A stretch of 64,000 bases of DNA, taken from positions 349,948 to 413,947 of the forward strand of contig NZ_QLLT01000002.1 of the NCBI RefSeq assembly GCF_003259315.1, in the 5' to 3' direction. The DNA is from Kitasatospora sp. SolWspMP-SS2h (GTDB lineage: Bacteria > Actinomycetota > Actinomycetes > Streptomycetales > Streptomycetaceae). Shown here one piece after another: positions 8,259 to 15,890 of the stretch (within the stretch, counting starts at the first letter, position 1; every line of letters starts with the position of its first letter). A program made the position numbers and the translations under genes. The notes under the pieces are model-generated. The model was not told the origin of the DNA. It did not search any database and worked only from the letters and a program-made list of their open reading frames with translations.

Positions 8259-8864
8259 ATGGCAGCCCACCTCGAAGGACCGGACCTGCTCGCGCTGCAC
8301 GCCCGGGCGCTGGAGCACTTCGGCGCCCTGGTCCGCGCCGTCCCCGCCGACGCCTGGCGGGCGCCCACCCCGTGCACCGACTGGACGGTGCGGCAGCTGG
8401 TGAACCACCTGGCCTCCGAGCAGCTCTGGGCGCCCGAGCTGCTGGCCGGGGCCACCGTCGCCGAGGTCGGCGACCGCTTCGACGGCGACGTGCTCGGCGA
8501 CGACCCGGTCGCCGCCTGGACGGCCGCCGCCGACGCGGCCCGGGCCGCGTTCGCCGCGCCGGGCGCGCTGGAGCGCACCGTGCACCTCTCGTACGGCGAG
8601 CGCCGGGCCGCCGGGTACGCCCGGGAGATGACGGTGGACGCGATCGTGCACGCCTGGGACCTCGCCCAGGGCATCGGCGCCGACGCCACCGTCGACCCGG
8701 CCGCCGCCGAGTTCGCGCTCGCCGAACTCTCCCGGCAGGCCGACTCGTTGGCCGCCTCCGGGCTGTTCGCCGACCCGGTGCCCGTGCCGCCGGACGCGGA
8801 CGCCGCGACCCGGCTGCTGGGCCTGGTCGGCCGCGACCCGGCGCACCCGCTGGGCCGCCGCTGA
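8259..8864 (+). CDS. TIGR03086-type DinB-like metal-binding protein
   Basis: A 201-residue four-helix DinB/maleylpyruvate-isomerase-like protein. The marker sequence TPCTDWTVRQLVNHLASEQLW lies at about 37-57, with the metal-binding histidine in NHLA, a second in the MTVDAIVHAWDLAQ helix, as in mycothiol-dependent enzymes of actinobacteria. ATG at 8259 was chosen over the in-frame TTG/GTG region upstream because conserved sequence starts there. It lies 57 bp after the DJ-1 gene and may share its transcript. Substrate unknown. Confidence 0.75.
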   Translation: MAAHLEGPDLLALHARALEHFGALVRAVPADAWRAPTPCTDWTVRQLVNHLASEQLWAPELLAGATVAEVGDRFDGDVLGDDPVAAWTAAADAARAAFAAPGALERTVHLSYGERRAAGYAREMTVDAIVHAWDLAQGIGADATVDPAAAEFALAELSRQADSLAASGLFADPVPVPPDADAATRLLGLVGRDPAHPLGRR

Positions 8865-8905
8865 GCTGGCCCGCCGCTGAGCCGGGGCGCCGCTGAGCCG
8901 GGGCG

Positions 8906-9484
8906 TCAGCGGCGGGCGCGCACCCCGTCCAGCGCGACGGCGAGGACGTGGTCGCGCCGGCCCTCCTCCGGGAACGCCACCGAGGTGATGCCGGAGACCA
9001 TCCGCAGCAGGTCCTCGATGCCCAGGTCGGTGCGGGCCTCGCCGGCCCGCTGGGCGCGCTCCAGCAGCGGGGTGCCCCCGGCGTACATGGACTGCAGGCA
9101 GGCCTGGAAGATGTCCGACTCCTCGCCCGCCAGCGCCTCGCGGATCGCCCGCTTGGTGGTCGCGTAGTCGACGAACCGGCGCAGCCAGGCGTTCAGCGCC
9201 TCCCACGGCGGCAGGTCGGCGACCTGGCCGGCGACCCGGCCGAGGTCCTCGATCTCGGCGGCGTACACCGCCTCGAACAGGTGCCGGCGGGTGGGGAAGT
9301 TGCGGTAGAGGGTGCCGATGCCGACGCCGGCCCGCCGGGCGATGTCCTCCAGCGAGGCTTCGGCGCCGTGCTCGGCGAAGGCTTCGCGGGCGGCGACCAG
9401 GAGGGCGTCGAAGTTGCGGGCGGCGTCCGCGCGGCGCGGGCGCTGGGCGGCGAGGAACTCGCTCACCACGATCTGATCCGGCAC
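8906..9484 (-). CDS. TetR family repressor, divergent from MFS exporter
   Basis: A 192-residue TetR-type regulator: helix-turn-helix at about 43-65 (SLEDIARRAGVGIGTLYRNF), then an all-helical ligand-binding domain. The GTG start at 9484 has GAGG 6 nt upstream. It is transcribed away from the MFS gene at 9898, and two palindromes overlapping the MFS promoter (9608-9621 and 9631-9642) are the likely operators. The arrangement suggests a drug- or metabolite-relieved repressor of the exporter, and probably of itself. Confidence 0.85.
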   Translation of the reverse strand: MPDQIVVSEFLAAQRPRRADAARNFDALLVAAREAFAEHGAEASLEDIARRAGVGIGTLYRNFPTRRHLFEAVYAAEIEDLGRVAGQVADLPPWEALNAWLRRFVDYATTKRAIREALAGEESDIFQACLQSMYAGGTPLLERAQRAGEARTDLGIEDLLRMVSGITSVAFPEEGRRDHVLAVALDGVRARR

Positions 9485-9600
9485 GGGGACCTCGTTCTCG
9501 ACACATCCGGACGGGCGGGGGACGGGAGTGCGGGCGGCCGGATGACCGGGGGCTGTTCGGGAGTCGTTCGGGGGGCGTTCGGGGAAATCACGGAACCGGA

Positions 9601-9643
9601 TTGAACCGGAGGCGTGCCTCCGCTAATCTGGAGGCATGCCTCG
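9601..9643 (+). promoter_or_regulatory. sigma-70-type promoter with two tandem TetR-type operators
   Basis: TTGAAC (9601-9606), a 17-bp spacer and TAATCT (9624-9629) form a very good vegetative promoter reading toward the MFS gene. GGAGGC-GT-GCCTCC (9608-9621) fills the spacer, and GAGGCATGCCTC (9631-9642) covers the expected transcription start. Both are perfect palindromes, with centres 22 bp apart, two helical turns, so two dimers could bind on the same face. The remaining leader to 9897 is about 255 nt and shows no ORF or clear RNA structure to me. Confidence 0.8.
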
Positions 9644-9897
9644 ACTTTAGCACCGGGGCCCGAACTTCGGCCCGCCGCGCACCGGCGGACCGGCCCTTTC
9701 GCCGTATCCGCCACCCGCCCGACGACGCGGGGTGCGCGGACGGCCACCGTCCGCACCGCCCGGTCCGATCCACGCCCGGCCGCCGCGGTCCGACGGCGCC
9801 CGCGCGCCGTTCGAACCGCGTCCGCCCGGCGCCCGCTGCCCCGCCGTGGCGCGCACCCCGCTCCCCGCGCGCCCGCCCCGAGTCCCGAGAGGGTTCG

Positions 9898-11421
9898 ATG
9901 AACCGCCAATCCCCCCGCCTGACCTTCGGCGTGCTCGCCGTCGGCGCCGGCGTGTACGCGCTGCTCCAGTCGCTGATCACGCCCGCCCTCCCGATCGTCC
10001 AGGAGGAGATGCACACCACGCAGTCCACCGTCACCTGGATCATGACGGCCTACCTGCTCTCCGCCTCCGTCTTCACCCCGATCCTCGGCCGGGTGGGCGA
10101 CCTGGTCGGCAAGAAGCGCACCCTGGTCGCCGCGCTGGTCGCGCTGCTGCTCGGCTGCCTGGTCGCCGCCCTCGCGCCCAACATCACCGTGCTGATCGTC
10201 GCCCGGGTGATCCAGGGCATCGCCGGCGCGCTGTTCCCGCTCTCCTTCGGCATCATCCGCGACGAGTTCCCGCCCGGCCGGGTCTCCGGCGGCATCAGCA
10301 ACATGTCCGCGGTGATCGCCGTCGGCAGCGGCCTGGGCATGGTCCTGGCCGGGCCGATCGTCGGCGCCCTCGACTACCGCTGGCTGTTCTGGCTGCCCGT
10401 CATCGTGGTGGCCGGCACCATCGTGCTCGCGCACCGCTACGTCCCCGAGTCGCCGCACCGCAGCGAGGGCAGCGTCGACTGGTTCTCCTCGGTGCTGCTC
10501 TCCGGCTGGCTGGTCGCCCTGCTGCTGCCGGTCAGCCAGGCCTCCCAGTGGGGCTGGGGATCGGCCAAGGTGCTCGGCCTGCTCGCCGTCGCCGTCGTGC
10601 TGTTCGCGGCCTGGGCGTTCAACGAGTCCCGCTCCCGCAACCCGCTGATCGACCTGCGGGTGATGCGGCTGCCCGCCGTGTGGACCACCAACACCGCGGC
10701 CCTGCTGTTCGGCGGCGGCATGTACGCGGTCTGGGCCTTCCTGCCCGGCTTCGTCCAGATGCCCACCAGCGCGGGCTACGGCTTCGGCGCCAGCGTCACC
10801 GGCGCCGGACTGCTCATGCTGCCGATGGTCGCCGCCATGTTCGTGGCCGGCGTGCTCGGCGGGCGGCTGGCCGGACGCTTCCCGGCCAAGGCCCAGCTGG
10901 TCACCGGCGCCGTGCTCGGCGCGGTCGCCTGCGCGCTGCTCGCCGCCCGGCACGGCAACCCCGCCGACGTCGCGATCGCCGCGGGCGTCTTCGGCCTCGG
11001 CATCGGACTCGCCTTCGCCTCGATGAGCAACCTCATCGTGCAGGCCGTCCCCGCCGCCCAGACCGGCGCCGCCACCGGCATGAACGCCAACATCCGCACC
11101 ATCGGCGGCTCGATGGGCGCCGCCCTGATGACCGGCCTGGTCACCGGCCACCTCCAGGCCGACGGCCGTCCCGCCGAGAGCGGCTACACCCACGGCTTCG
11201 CGCTGCTCGCGGCGTTCTGCCTGGCCGCCGCCCTGGCCGCGCTGCTCGTCCCGGCCCGCCGGGCCGCCGCCGCGAACGCGCCGGCGCCGGTGGAGGCCCC
11301 GGCGGCGCAGCGCCTGGAGCCGGAACTCGCGGGGGCGCAGTTGGCGGGCGCGCAGCTCGCGGACGTGGAACTCGCGGACGCGCAGCTCTCCGTGGTCAAG
11401 CGGGAGGCGGTCGGCGGGTGA
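9898..11421 (+). CDS. MFS transporter, DHA2 family
   Basis: A 507-residue multi-pass membrane protein of the drug:proton antiporter-2 type. Motif A is GRVGDLVGKKRT after helix 2, preceded by TWIMTAYLLSASVFTPILG; RVIQGIAGALFPLSFGIIRD marks helix 4, and GLGMVLAGPIVGALDYRWLFW helix 5. The C-terminal ~50 residues are hydrophilic with a repeated AGAQLA/ADVELADAQL pattern resembling pentapeptide repeats. GAGAGGG precedes the ATG at 9898. The promoter is overlapped by palindromes likely bound by the divergent TetR protein. Confidence 0.88.
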   Translation: MNRQSPRLTFGVLAVGAGVYALLQSLITPALPIVQEEMHTTQSTVTWIMTAYLLSASVFTPILGRVGDLVGKKRTLVAALVALLLGCLVAALAPNITVLIVARVIQGIAGALFPLSFGIIRDEFPPGRVSGGISNMSAVIAVGSGLGMVLAGPIVGALDYRWLFWLPVIVVAGTIVLAHRYVPESPHRSEGSVDWFSSVLLSGWLVALLLPVSQASQWGWGSAKVLGLLAVAVVLFAAWAFNESRSRNPLIDLRVMRLPAVWTTNTAALLFGGGMYAVWAFLPGFVQMPTSAGYGFGASVTGAGLLMLPMVAAMFVAGVLGGRLAGRFPAKAQLVTGAVLGAVACALLAARHGNPADVAIAAGVFGLGIGLAFASMSNLIVQAVPAAQTGAATGMNANIRTIGGSMGAALMTGLVTGHLQADGRPAESGYTHGFALLAAFCLAAALAALLVPARRAAAANAPAPVEAPAAQRLEPELAGAQLAGAQLADVELADAQLSVVKREAVGG

Positions 11422-11423
11422 GC

Positions 11424-11543
11424 GCCGACGGGTAGGGGCGAGGGATTCGGTCCGCGGGCCGGGTCGGGCGGGTGCGACACCATGTCGCGCCCGGCCGGCC
11501 CGGCCGCTCGCCGTTCCGCCGGCCCTACCCGCCGGCCGTCGGC
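11424..11543. terminator. Nested inverted repeats between convergent genes
   Basis: An inner hairpin, GGGTGCGAC-accat-GTCGCGCCC (11470-11492, one wobble), lies inside a longer pairing of 11424-11437 (GCCGACGGGTAGGG) with 11523-11530 (CCCTACCC) and 11538-11543 (GTCGGC). The MFS gene ends at 11421 and the next gene ends on the other strand at 11561, so a bidirectional terminator is likely. Confidence 0.55.
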
Positions 11544-11560
11544 GGCTGGCGGGTACGGGC

Positions 11561-11950
11561 TCAGCAGTCGCGCAGCTCCGGCGACTGGTTCAGCAGCTGG
11601 GCCCGGGGCGAGGTGAACTCCCGGTAGGCGTCGGTGTGTTCGGCGTGCGGGTGGAAGGCCGCGAGGCGGTGGCAGTTCTGGAAGGCCAGCTTCACCGCGA
11701 AGTGCCGCTCCAGCGCGCCGCGGATCGAGTCGCTGGCCAGCGCGCGCAGCAGCTGGGCCCGCTCGGCCTCGCTCGGGGCCACCGTGTTGTCGGCGAACTC
11801 GGCCCCACTGGTGGCGAGTTCGGCCGTCAGGTCGTTGACCAGCCGGTAGGCGTAGGGCAGCGAGGTGCGGACGGTGGCGAGGAAGTCGGCGTCGGCGACC
11901 TCGTCGCGCTCGGCCAGGGCGAGGAGGGAGGGGGAGACGTCCAGCGACAT
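11561..11950 (-). CDS. SCO5389-type conserved actinobacterial protein
   Basis: A 129-residue soluble protein that I recognise as similar to the SCO5389 group from streptomycetes: it begins MSLDVSPSLLALAERDEV and ends with the conserved RAQLLNQSPELRDC, with the core RALASDSIRGALERHF and LAFQNCHRLAAFH. Function is unknown. Two cysteines (in QNCHR and the C-terminal residue) stand out. A consensus-like promoter (TTGACA-N17-CAGGAT) and a Fur-family-like box lie upstream. Confidence 0.7.
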   Translation of the reverse strand: MSLDVSPSLLALAERDEVADADFLATVRTSLPYAYRLVNDLTAELATSGAEFADNTVAPSEAERAQLLRALASDSIRGALERHFAVKLAFQNCHRLAAFHPHAEHTDAYREFTSPRAQLLNQSPELRDC

Positions 11951-11980
11951 GGCGGATCGGACCTTCCGGTCTGGTGGTAG

Positions 11981-12031
11981 TGGAAGTCGTTTTCAACAAG
12001 TGATCCTGTCGCCCGCCTGACGCCGTGTCAA
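11981..12031 (-). promoter_or_regulatory. Promoter plus Fur/Zur-like 7-1-7 box
   Basis: On the minus strand TTGACA (12031-12026), a 17-bp spacer and CAGGAT (12008-12003) read toward the gene starting at 11950. Just past the start point, 11981-11995 reads TGAAAAC-G-ACTTCCA on the minus strand, 12 of 15 positions matching the streptomycete Zur-type TGAAAAT-G-ATTTTCA pattern as I remember it. The promoter is well supported; the Zur assignment is tentative. Confidence 0.5.
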
Positions 12032-12133
12032 TTGCGCTCCCTCGATCGGGGCAACACGCCCGCGCCGCCCGGCTCGCGGCAGCCCCCGCCCCTTCCTAGA
12101 GTGGGTGGCAGACGACCGCGAGGAGGCCCACCG

Positions 12134-12403
12134 ATGGACCAGCAGCGCACCGAAGGCGGCACCGACCGCCGCATCCTGGAGCGGATCAGCGAGATGGTCG
12201 AGGCCGAGCGCGGCCTGCGCGCGGCCCTCGCCGCGGGCCGGATCGACCAGTCCACCGAGCACCGCGAGCTCAAGGACATCGAGGAACAGCTCGACCAGTG
12301 CTGGGACCTGCTCCGCCAGCGCCGTGCCCGGGTCGACGTAGGCGAGGACCCCGACGGGGCGAGCGTGCGCAGCGCCGACGAGGTCGAGCGCTACGAGTCG
12401 TAG
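12134..12403 (+). CDS. DUF2630 family protein
   Basis: An 89-residue helical protein matching DUF2630: the ILERISEMVEAERGLR opening, then LKDIEEQLDQCWDLLRQRRA and the closing DPDGASVRSADEVERYE are the family hallmarks. Two coiled-coil-like helices are predicted by the heptad pattern. Function is unknown. ATG at 12134 follows GAGGAGG. It is divergent from the SCO5389-type gene and faces the ohrR-like gene tail to tail across about 30 bp. Confidence 0.8.
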   Translation: MDQQRTEGGTDRRILERISEMVEAERGLRAALAAGRIDQSTEHRELKDIEEQLDQCWDLLRQRRARVDVGEDPDGASVRSADEVERYES

Positions 12404-12434
12404 CGGCGCGCGGACCCCGGGGGCGTGAGCGGCG

Positions 12435-12914
12435 TCAGTCCTGGGCGGCGTCCAGGTTGGCGGTGACGCGGGTGAGCAGTTCGCGCAGGCTGCGCAGCTC
12501 GTCGAGGGGGAGTCCGGCGGCGGCCAGGATGCGGCGCGGCACGGCCAGCGCGCCCTCGCGCAGGGCGAGCCCGGCCGGGGTGGGCGTGACGATCACCGAG
12601 CGCTCGTCCTCGGGGCTGCGCTCGCGGGCCACCAGGCCGGCCGCCTCCAGGCGCTTGAGCAGCGGGGAGAGGGTGCCGGAGTCCAGGCGCAGACGCTCGC
12701 CGAGCTGCTTGACCGGCAGCGACCCGTGCTCCCAGAGCACCAGCATCACAAGGTACTGCGGGTAGGTGAGCCCGAGGTCCTTGAGCGCGGTGCGGTAGAC
12801 GCCGCCGAACGCGCGGGAGGCGGCGTTCAGCGAGAAGCAGATCTGCTGGTCGAGCAGGAGCAGGTCCGTCTCCTCGCCGCGGGGGAGGGGGGAGGTCTCG
12901 CCGTGCCTGGTCAT
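12435..12914 (-). CDS. ohrR: OhrR-type MarR family peroxide sensor
   Basis: A 159-residue winged-helix repressor. C26 in QQICFSLNAASR together with Y40 and Y51 reproduces the spacing of the reactive Cys and two Tyr in Xanthomonas OhrR (C22, Y36, Y47). No second cysteine is present, so it is of the one-Cys type, like Bacillus OhrR, needing a small thiol to trap the oxidised state. The recognition region is LPVKQLGERLRLDSGTLSPLL. ATG at 12914. It is divergent from ohr, and a palindrome over the ohr promoter is the likely operator. Confidence 0.88.
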   Translation of the reverse strand: MTRHGETSPLPRGEETDLLLLDQQICFSLNAASRAFGGVYRTALKDLGLTYPQYLVMLVLWEHGSLPVKQLGERLRLDSGTLSPLLKRLEAAGLVARERSPEDERSVIVTPTPAGLALREGALAVPRRILAAAGLPLDELRSLRELLTRVTANLDAAQD

Positions 12915-12937
12915 GGCTCCAGGGTAGCAAGCGGTCG

Positions 12938-12972
12938 ATTCAGTTGTGCGCAATTGAATTGTGTGCTGTAGT
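12938..12972 (+). promoter_or_regulatory. ohr promoter with OhrR operator
   Basis: A 22-bp imperfect palindrome (12938-12959), ATTCAgTTG on the left and CAAtTGAAT on the right with two mismatched pairs, is unusually AT-rich for this genome and typical of OhrR sites. It covers TTGTGC (12944-12949), which with a 17-bp spacer and TGTAGT (12967-12972) forms the ohr promoter. Bound OhrR would block both divergent genes. Confidence 0.8.
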
Positions 12973-13070
12973 TGTGGACAGCAGGACGGGCCGGAAGACG
13001 GAACGGCAGCACGAACCAGCAATACGCAGCAGTACGCAGCAGCAGGACGAAGACGAAGGGGACAGTCGCC

Positions 13071-13481
13071 ATGAACGCGCTCTACACCGCAGCCGCCACC
13101 GCGAACGGCCGTGAGGGCCGCGCCGTCAGCTCGGACGGCCGGCTCGACCTCAAGCTCTCCCCGCCGCCCGCGCTCGGCGGTGACGGCGAGGGCACCAACC
13201 CCGAGCAGCTGTTCGCCGCGGGCTACGCGGCCTGCTTCGCCAGCGCGCTCGGCGTGGTCTCGCGGCAGCAGAAGGTGGACGTCTCGGACGTGTCGGTGAC
13301 CGCCGAGGTCACCATCGGCAAGGACGACGCCGGCTTCGGCCTCTCCGTCGTCCTGCGGGTCGAGCTGCCGGAGTCGCTGGCCGGCGAGACCGGCGAGCTG
13401 CTGGTCAAGCAGGCCCACCAGGTCTGCCCGTACTCCAGGGCCACCGCGGGGAACATTCCGGTGGAGCTGGTCGTCGAATAA
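13071..13481 (+). CDS. ohr: Organic hydroperoxide resistance protein
   Basis: Ohr is a thiol peroxidase that reduces organic hydroperoxides and lipid peroxides in the cytoplasm, using lipoyl-type thiols as reductant. This 136-residue protein has the two catalytic cysteines, C55 in GYAACFASAL and C119 in QVCPYSRAT, and the NPEQLFAAGYA helix. The N-terminal MNALYTAAATANGREGRA contains the conserved Arg loop. ATG at 13071 sits 7 nt after a GGGGACAG purine stretch. Expression is probably induced by peroxide through the divergent OhrR. Confidence 0.93.
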   Translation: MNALYTAAATANGREGRAVSSDGRLDLKLSPPPALGGDGEGTNPEQLFAAGYAACFASALGVVSRQQKVDVSDVSVTAEVTIGKDDAGFGLSVVLRVELPESLAGETGELLVKQAHQVCPYSRATAGNIPVELVVE

Positions 13482-13507
13482 GGCGGGGCAGGGGTCTCAC
13501 CCGGGGT

Positions 13508-13547
13508 CTGCGGGCCGCGTCCACATGGGGGTGGAGGCGGCCCGCAG
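13508..13547. terminator. Bidirectional terminator between ohr and SGNH gene
   Basis: CTGCGGGCCGC (13508-13518) pairs with GCGGCCCGCAG (13537-13547), and the stem continues past one G-G mismatch with TCCAC/GTGGA around a 6-nt loop. It lies between convergent genes and is the strongest hairpin in this stretch. Confidence 0.8.
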
Positions 13548-13612
13548 TGCCGTCCCGGCGCTGTCCCGGCCAGGGTGCGGCGCGGCCCCGGCCGACCGGG
13601 CCGCGGGCGGGC

Positions 13613-14395
13613 TCAGAGCGGGAGCAGCTCCGGGCGCTTGGCCTCCACGTGGTCGCCGGAGGACTCGCCGCGCAGGCGGCGGCCCACCCACGGCAGCAGG
13701 AAGGTGCGGGCCCACTGCAGGTTCTCCCGGCGCTGGTCGGCGGCCGTGAGGGCGGGCGCGGGCGGCCAGGCGGCCTCCGGGTCCGCGTCCACCGGCAGGC
13801 CGAGCGCCCGCGCCGCCAGCAGGGCCACCCGCTGGTGGCCCTCCGGCGAGAGGTGCAGCCGGTCCTCGGACCAGGCCCGCCGGTCGTGCACCGCCCGCAG
13901 CGACCACAGGTCGGCGACCGCGAGGCCGTTGCGGTCGGCGATCGCCCGCAGGTGCGCGTTGTAGGTAGCGATCTTGCCGCGCAGGTGGCGCAGCACCGGG
14001 ACGTTGCGGGTGTCGAAGCCGGTGCAGATCAGGACGGTTCCGGCGTTCTCGCGCAGCTCCAGGACGGCCGCCTCGAAGTGCTCGGCGATCAGGTCCGGGT
14101 CGCTGCCCGGGCGCAGGATGTCGTTGCCGCCCGCGCACAGGGTCACCAGGTCGGGCCGGAGCAGGCGGACCTTCGGGACCTGTTCGGCGACGACCTGGTC
14201 CAGCAGCCGGCCCCGGACGGCCAAGTTGGCGTACCGGAAGCCGGGTTCGGTCCGGCGGGCGGCCAGCATCCCGGCCAGGCGGTCGGCCCAGCCGGCGAAC
14301 TGGCCGTCGGGGCCGGGATCGTTGAGGCCCTCGGTGAAGCTGTCACCGAGGGCCGCGTAGGAACTGAGGTCAAGGATCTCCTGGTAGTCGGCCAT
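13613..14395 (-). CDS. SGNH/GDSL-family hydrolase
   Basis: A 260-residue SGNH hydrolase (esterase/lipase fold). Block I is ALGDSFTEG with nucleophile S19, the block II glycine is near NLAVRGRLL, block III is CAGGNDILRPG with the oxyanion Asn, and block V is EDRLHLSPEGH with the Asp-His pair. There is no signal peptide, so it is cytoplasmic. The ATG at 14395 has only a weak ribosome site. The promoter region holds three consecutive inverted repeats (14406-14474). Substrate unknown. Confidence 0.85.
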   Translation of the reverse strand: MADYQEILDLSSYAALGDSFTEGLNDPGPDGQFAGWADRLAGMLAARRTEPGFRYANLAVRGRLLDQVVAEQVPKVRLLRPDLVTLCAGGNDILRPGSDPDLIAEHFEAAVLELRENAGTVLICTGFDTRNVPVLRHLRGKIATYNAHLRAIADRNGLAVADLWSLRAVHDRRAWSEDRLHLSPEGHQRVALLAARALGLPVDADPEAAWPPAPALTAADQRRENLQWARTFLLPWVGRRLRGESSGDHVEAKRPELLPL

Positions 14396-14405
14396 GCAGG
14401 AGATG

Positions 14406-14474
14406 CTTCACCTTGTGAAGTGACCTACGCCACCGTAGGTGCCCCGTGGCGGAGCGTGATCTCCGCCACGGGGC
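14406..14474. promoter_or_regulatory. Cluster of three inverted repeats in a divergent spacer
   Basis: In 69 bp there are three perfect inverted repeats: CTTCAC-ctt-GTGAAG (14406-14420), ACCTACG-ccac-CGTAGGT (14423-14440) and a 14-bp stem GCCCCGTGGCGGAG-cgtgat-CTCCGCCACGGGGC (14441-14474). The first two look like operators; the third looks like an RNA hairpin. They lie between the divergent SGNH gene and the small DUF6126-like gene. Confidence 0.6.
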
Positions 14475-14544
14475 CCAGGCCGGTACCCTGCAAGGGGTCC
14501 GGGCGGTCGAAGCCGGGCCGGACGGCGCGGACAGGAGGACGGTC

Positions 14545-14712
14545 GTGGGCGGCGACCCCGTGGGCGGGAAGGCGGCGGCGGGCGGTGCCGCGGTGCGCGA
14601 GGAGACCTCGCGACGCCGGCAGATGCTGGTCCGGGCGCTGATCTACATCGCCGGCACCCACCTGTTCGCCGGATTCGTGATCCTGCTGTTCGCGGTCGGC
14701 GGCCGGCACTGA
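14545..14712 (+). CDS. DUF6126-like single-pass small membrane protein
   Basis: A 55-residue protein with a charged N-terminal half (AAVREETSRRRQ) and one membrane helix (LVRALIYIAGTHLFAGFVILL), ending FAVGGRH. This fits the small DUF6126-type proteins common in streptomycetes as I remember them. The GTG at 14545 is chosen because AGGAGGACGGTC precedes it; an open frame continues to 14446 but without a start signal and across the hairpin. Function is unknown; family members often sit beside DNA-binding regulators, but none is here. Confidence 0.6.
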   Translation: MGGDPVGGKAAAGGAAVREETSRRRQMLVRALIYIAGTHLFAGFVILLFAVGGRH

Positions 14713-14761
14713 ACCCCGGCACTGAACCCGGGGCCCGCCCGCTGCGGGGCCGGCCGCGGGG

Positions 14762-15166
14762 TCACCGGCCGGGCGGCTCCGGGAGCTCCGGCAGGACCCG
14801 GCGGGCGACCTTGGCGAGGTGCGCCTCGAACGCGGCGGGCGGGTCCGGGTGGACCCGGACCAGGGCGACCATGGCGGTGATCATCACGTCGCACAGCTCG
14901 TCCGCGACGTCGTCCCAGGTGTGCGAGAAGCCCTTGCGCGGGTTCTGGCCGAGGGCGCCGATCACCGCCTCGGCCACCTCACCGGCCTCCTCGCCGAGCT
15001 TGAGGCACTGCAACACCCGCTGCATCTCCGGGGGTTGGGTGCTGCCCTCGGCCAGCCAGTCGGCCAGCCGCCGCACCGTCTCCCACTGAGCCCCCGGCTC
15101 GCCCCGGGCCGCCGTCCCCCGCGGCGCCACCGTCTCCCGTCGCGTCCCCTGCTGCCGCTCGTCCAC
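14762..15166 (-). CDS. MazG-like nucleotide pyrophosphohydrolase
   Basis: A 134-residue all-alpha NTP pyrophosphatase domain. The metal-binding pattern is visible as LKLGEEAGEVAEAVIG (E-x2-E) and DDVADELCDVMITAMVAL (E-x3-D), with the KGFSHTWDD segment between. Such enzymes hydrolyse non-canonical or excess NTPs to NMP and pyrophosphate. The GTG at 15166 has GGTGGAG 5 nt upstream; the first ~25 residues are not conserved in the fold. Confidence 0.8.
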   Translation of the reverse strand: MDERQQGTRRETVAPRGTAARGEPGAQWETVRRLADWLAEGSTQPPEMQRVLQCLKLGEEAGEVAEAVIGALGQNPRKGFSHTWDDVADELCDVMITAMVALVRVHPDPPAAFEAHLAKVARRVLPELPEPPGR

Positions 15167-15271
15167 GCTCCACCGCCCCGATCGCTCCGCTGCCGACCGC
15201 GCGGCCGGCCGGGGCCGTCCGCGCGCCGTTCGGCAACGACCGTACCGGGTGGGGCGGCCGGGCGGCGGGGG

Positions 15272-15634
15272 TCAGCGCAGGCGCTGCTGCCAGTCGATCG
15301 GGACGCGGCCGGCCGGGCCGGGGGCGGGCTGGGTGACCGGGTGGGCGGAGGGGCCGGCCAGGGGCGGGCCCTCGTAGAACTGCTCGGTCTCGGTGTTCCA
15401 GAACCAGTCCTCGCCGGGCTCGAAACTGGTGAGGAACGGGTGGTCGGCCGACCTGGCGTGCGCGCTGGCGTGCTGGGACGGGGAGGAGTCGCAGCACCCG
15501 ATGTGCCCGCAGGCGGCGCACCTGCGCAGGTGGAACCACCAGCCCTGGCCGTTGCCGGCCAGGCACTCCGCGCAGCCGTCGCCGCTCGGCAGAGCGCTGG
15601 GGTCGATGCCGGGGATCGTCGTGTCGTCGCTCAT
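15272..15634 (-). CDS. UBP-type zinc-finger protein
   Basis: A 120-residue protein whose residues 18-90 form a UBP (ubiquitin-hydrolase-type) zinc finger: C21-x2-C24, C39-x2-C42, C47/C48 and histidines H55, H59 and H65, followed by the diagnostic [16 protein letters not shown]. In bacteria the domain occurs as a stand-alone protein of unknown role. The ATG at 15634 has GAGGAGG upstream. It faces away from terD-like gene 15891. Confidence 0.85.
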   Translation of the reverse strand: MSDDTTIPGIDPSALPSGDGCAECLAGNGQGWWFHLRRCAACGHIGCCDSSPSQHASAHARSADHPFLTSFEPGEDWFWNTETEQFYEGPPLAGPSAHPVTQPAPGPAGRVPIDWQQRLR

Positions 15635-15771
15635 CGTGGAACCTCCTCGGCCAGGGTATGCCCGGTGCGCCGGACGCGCGGCGGAAGCGGGCCCGGCGCG
15701 CCGGGGTGAAGCGGCCGCCCCGGGGGAAGGGGAACGGGCGGGGGCGTCGGGCGGAGGCGGATTCCGTACCG

Positions 15772-15789
15772 ATCTACAGTGCTGTAGAT
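15772..15789. promoter_or_regulatory. Perfect 18-bp palindrome upstream of the TerD gene
   Basis: ATCTACAG-TG-CTGTAGAT is a perfect, AT-rich palindrome in an otherwise very GC-rich 256-bp spacer between the UBP gene and the TerD gene. TACA/TGTA half-sites are used by BlaI/CopY-type and some GntR-type regulators. It is 102 bp before the TerD start. The binding protein is unknown. Confidence 0.6.
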
Positions 15790-15890
15790 TCAACTCGGGC
15801 CCGGGCCCGATCGAGGGGCCCGGCGACGGCCGCCGCGCCGAACCGGCCGAACTGCCGGGCCCGGTACGGGGAAACCACAGGAGGGCACAC

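Noticed and set aside
14441..14474. Simple terminator for a neighbouring gene
   Set aside because: No gene ends upstream of it; both flanking genes point away, so a leader or regulatory hairpin is more likely.
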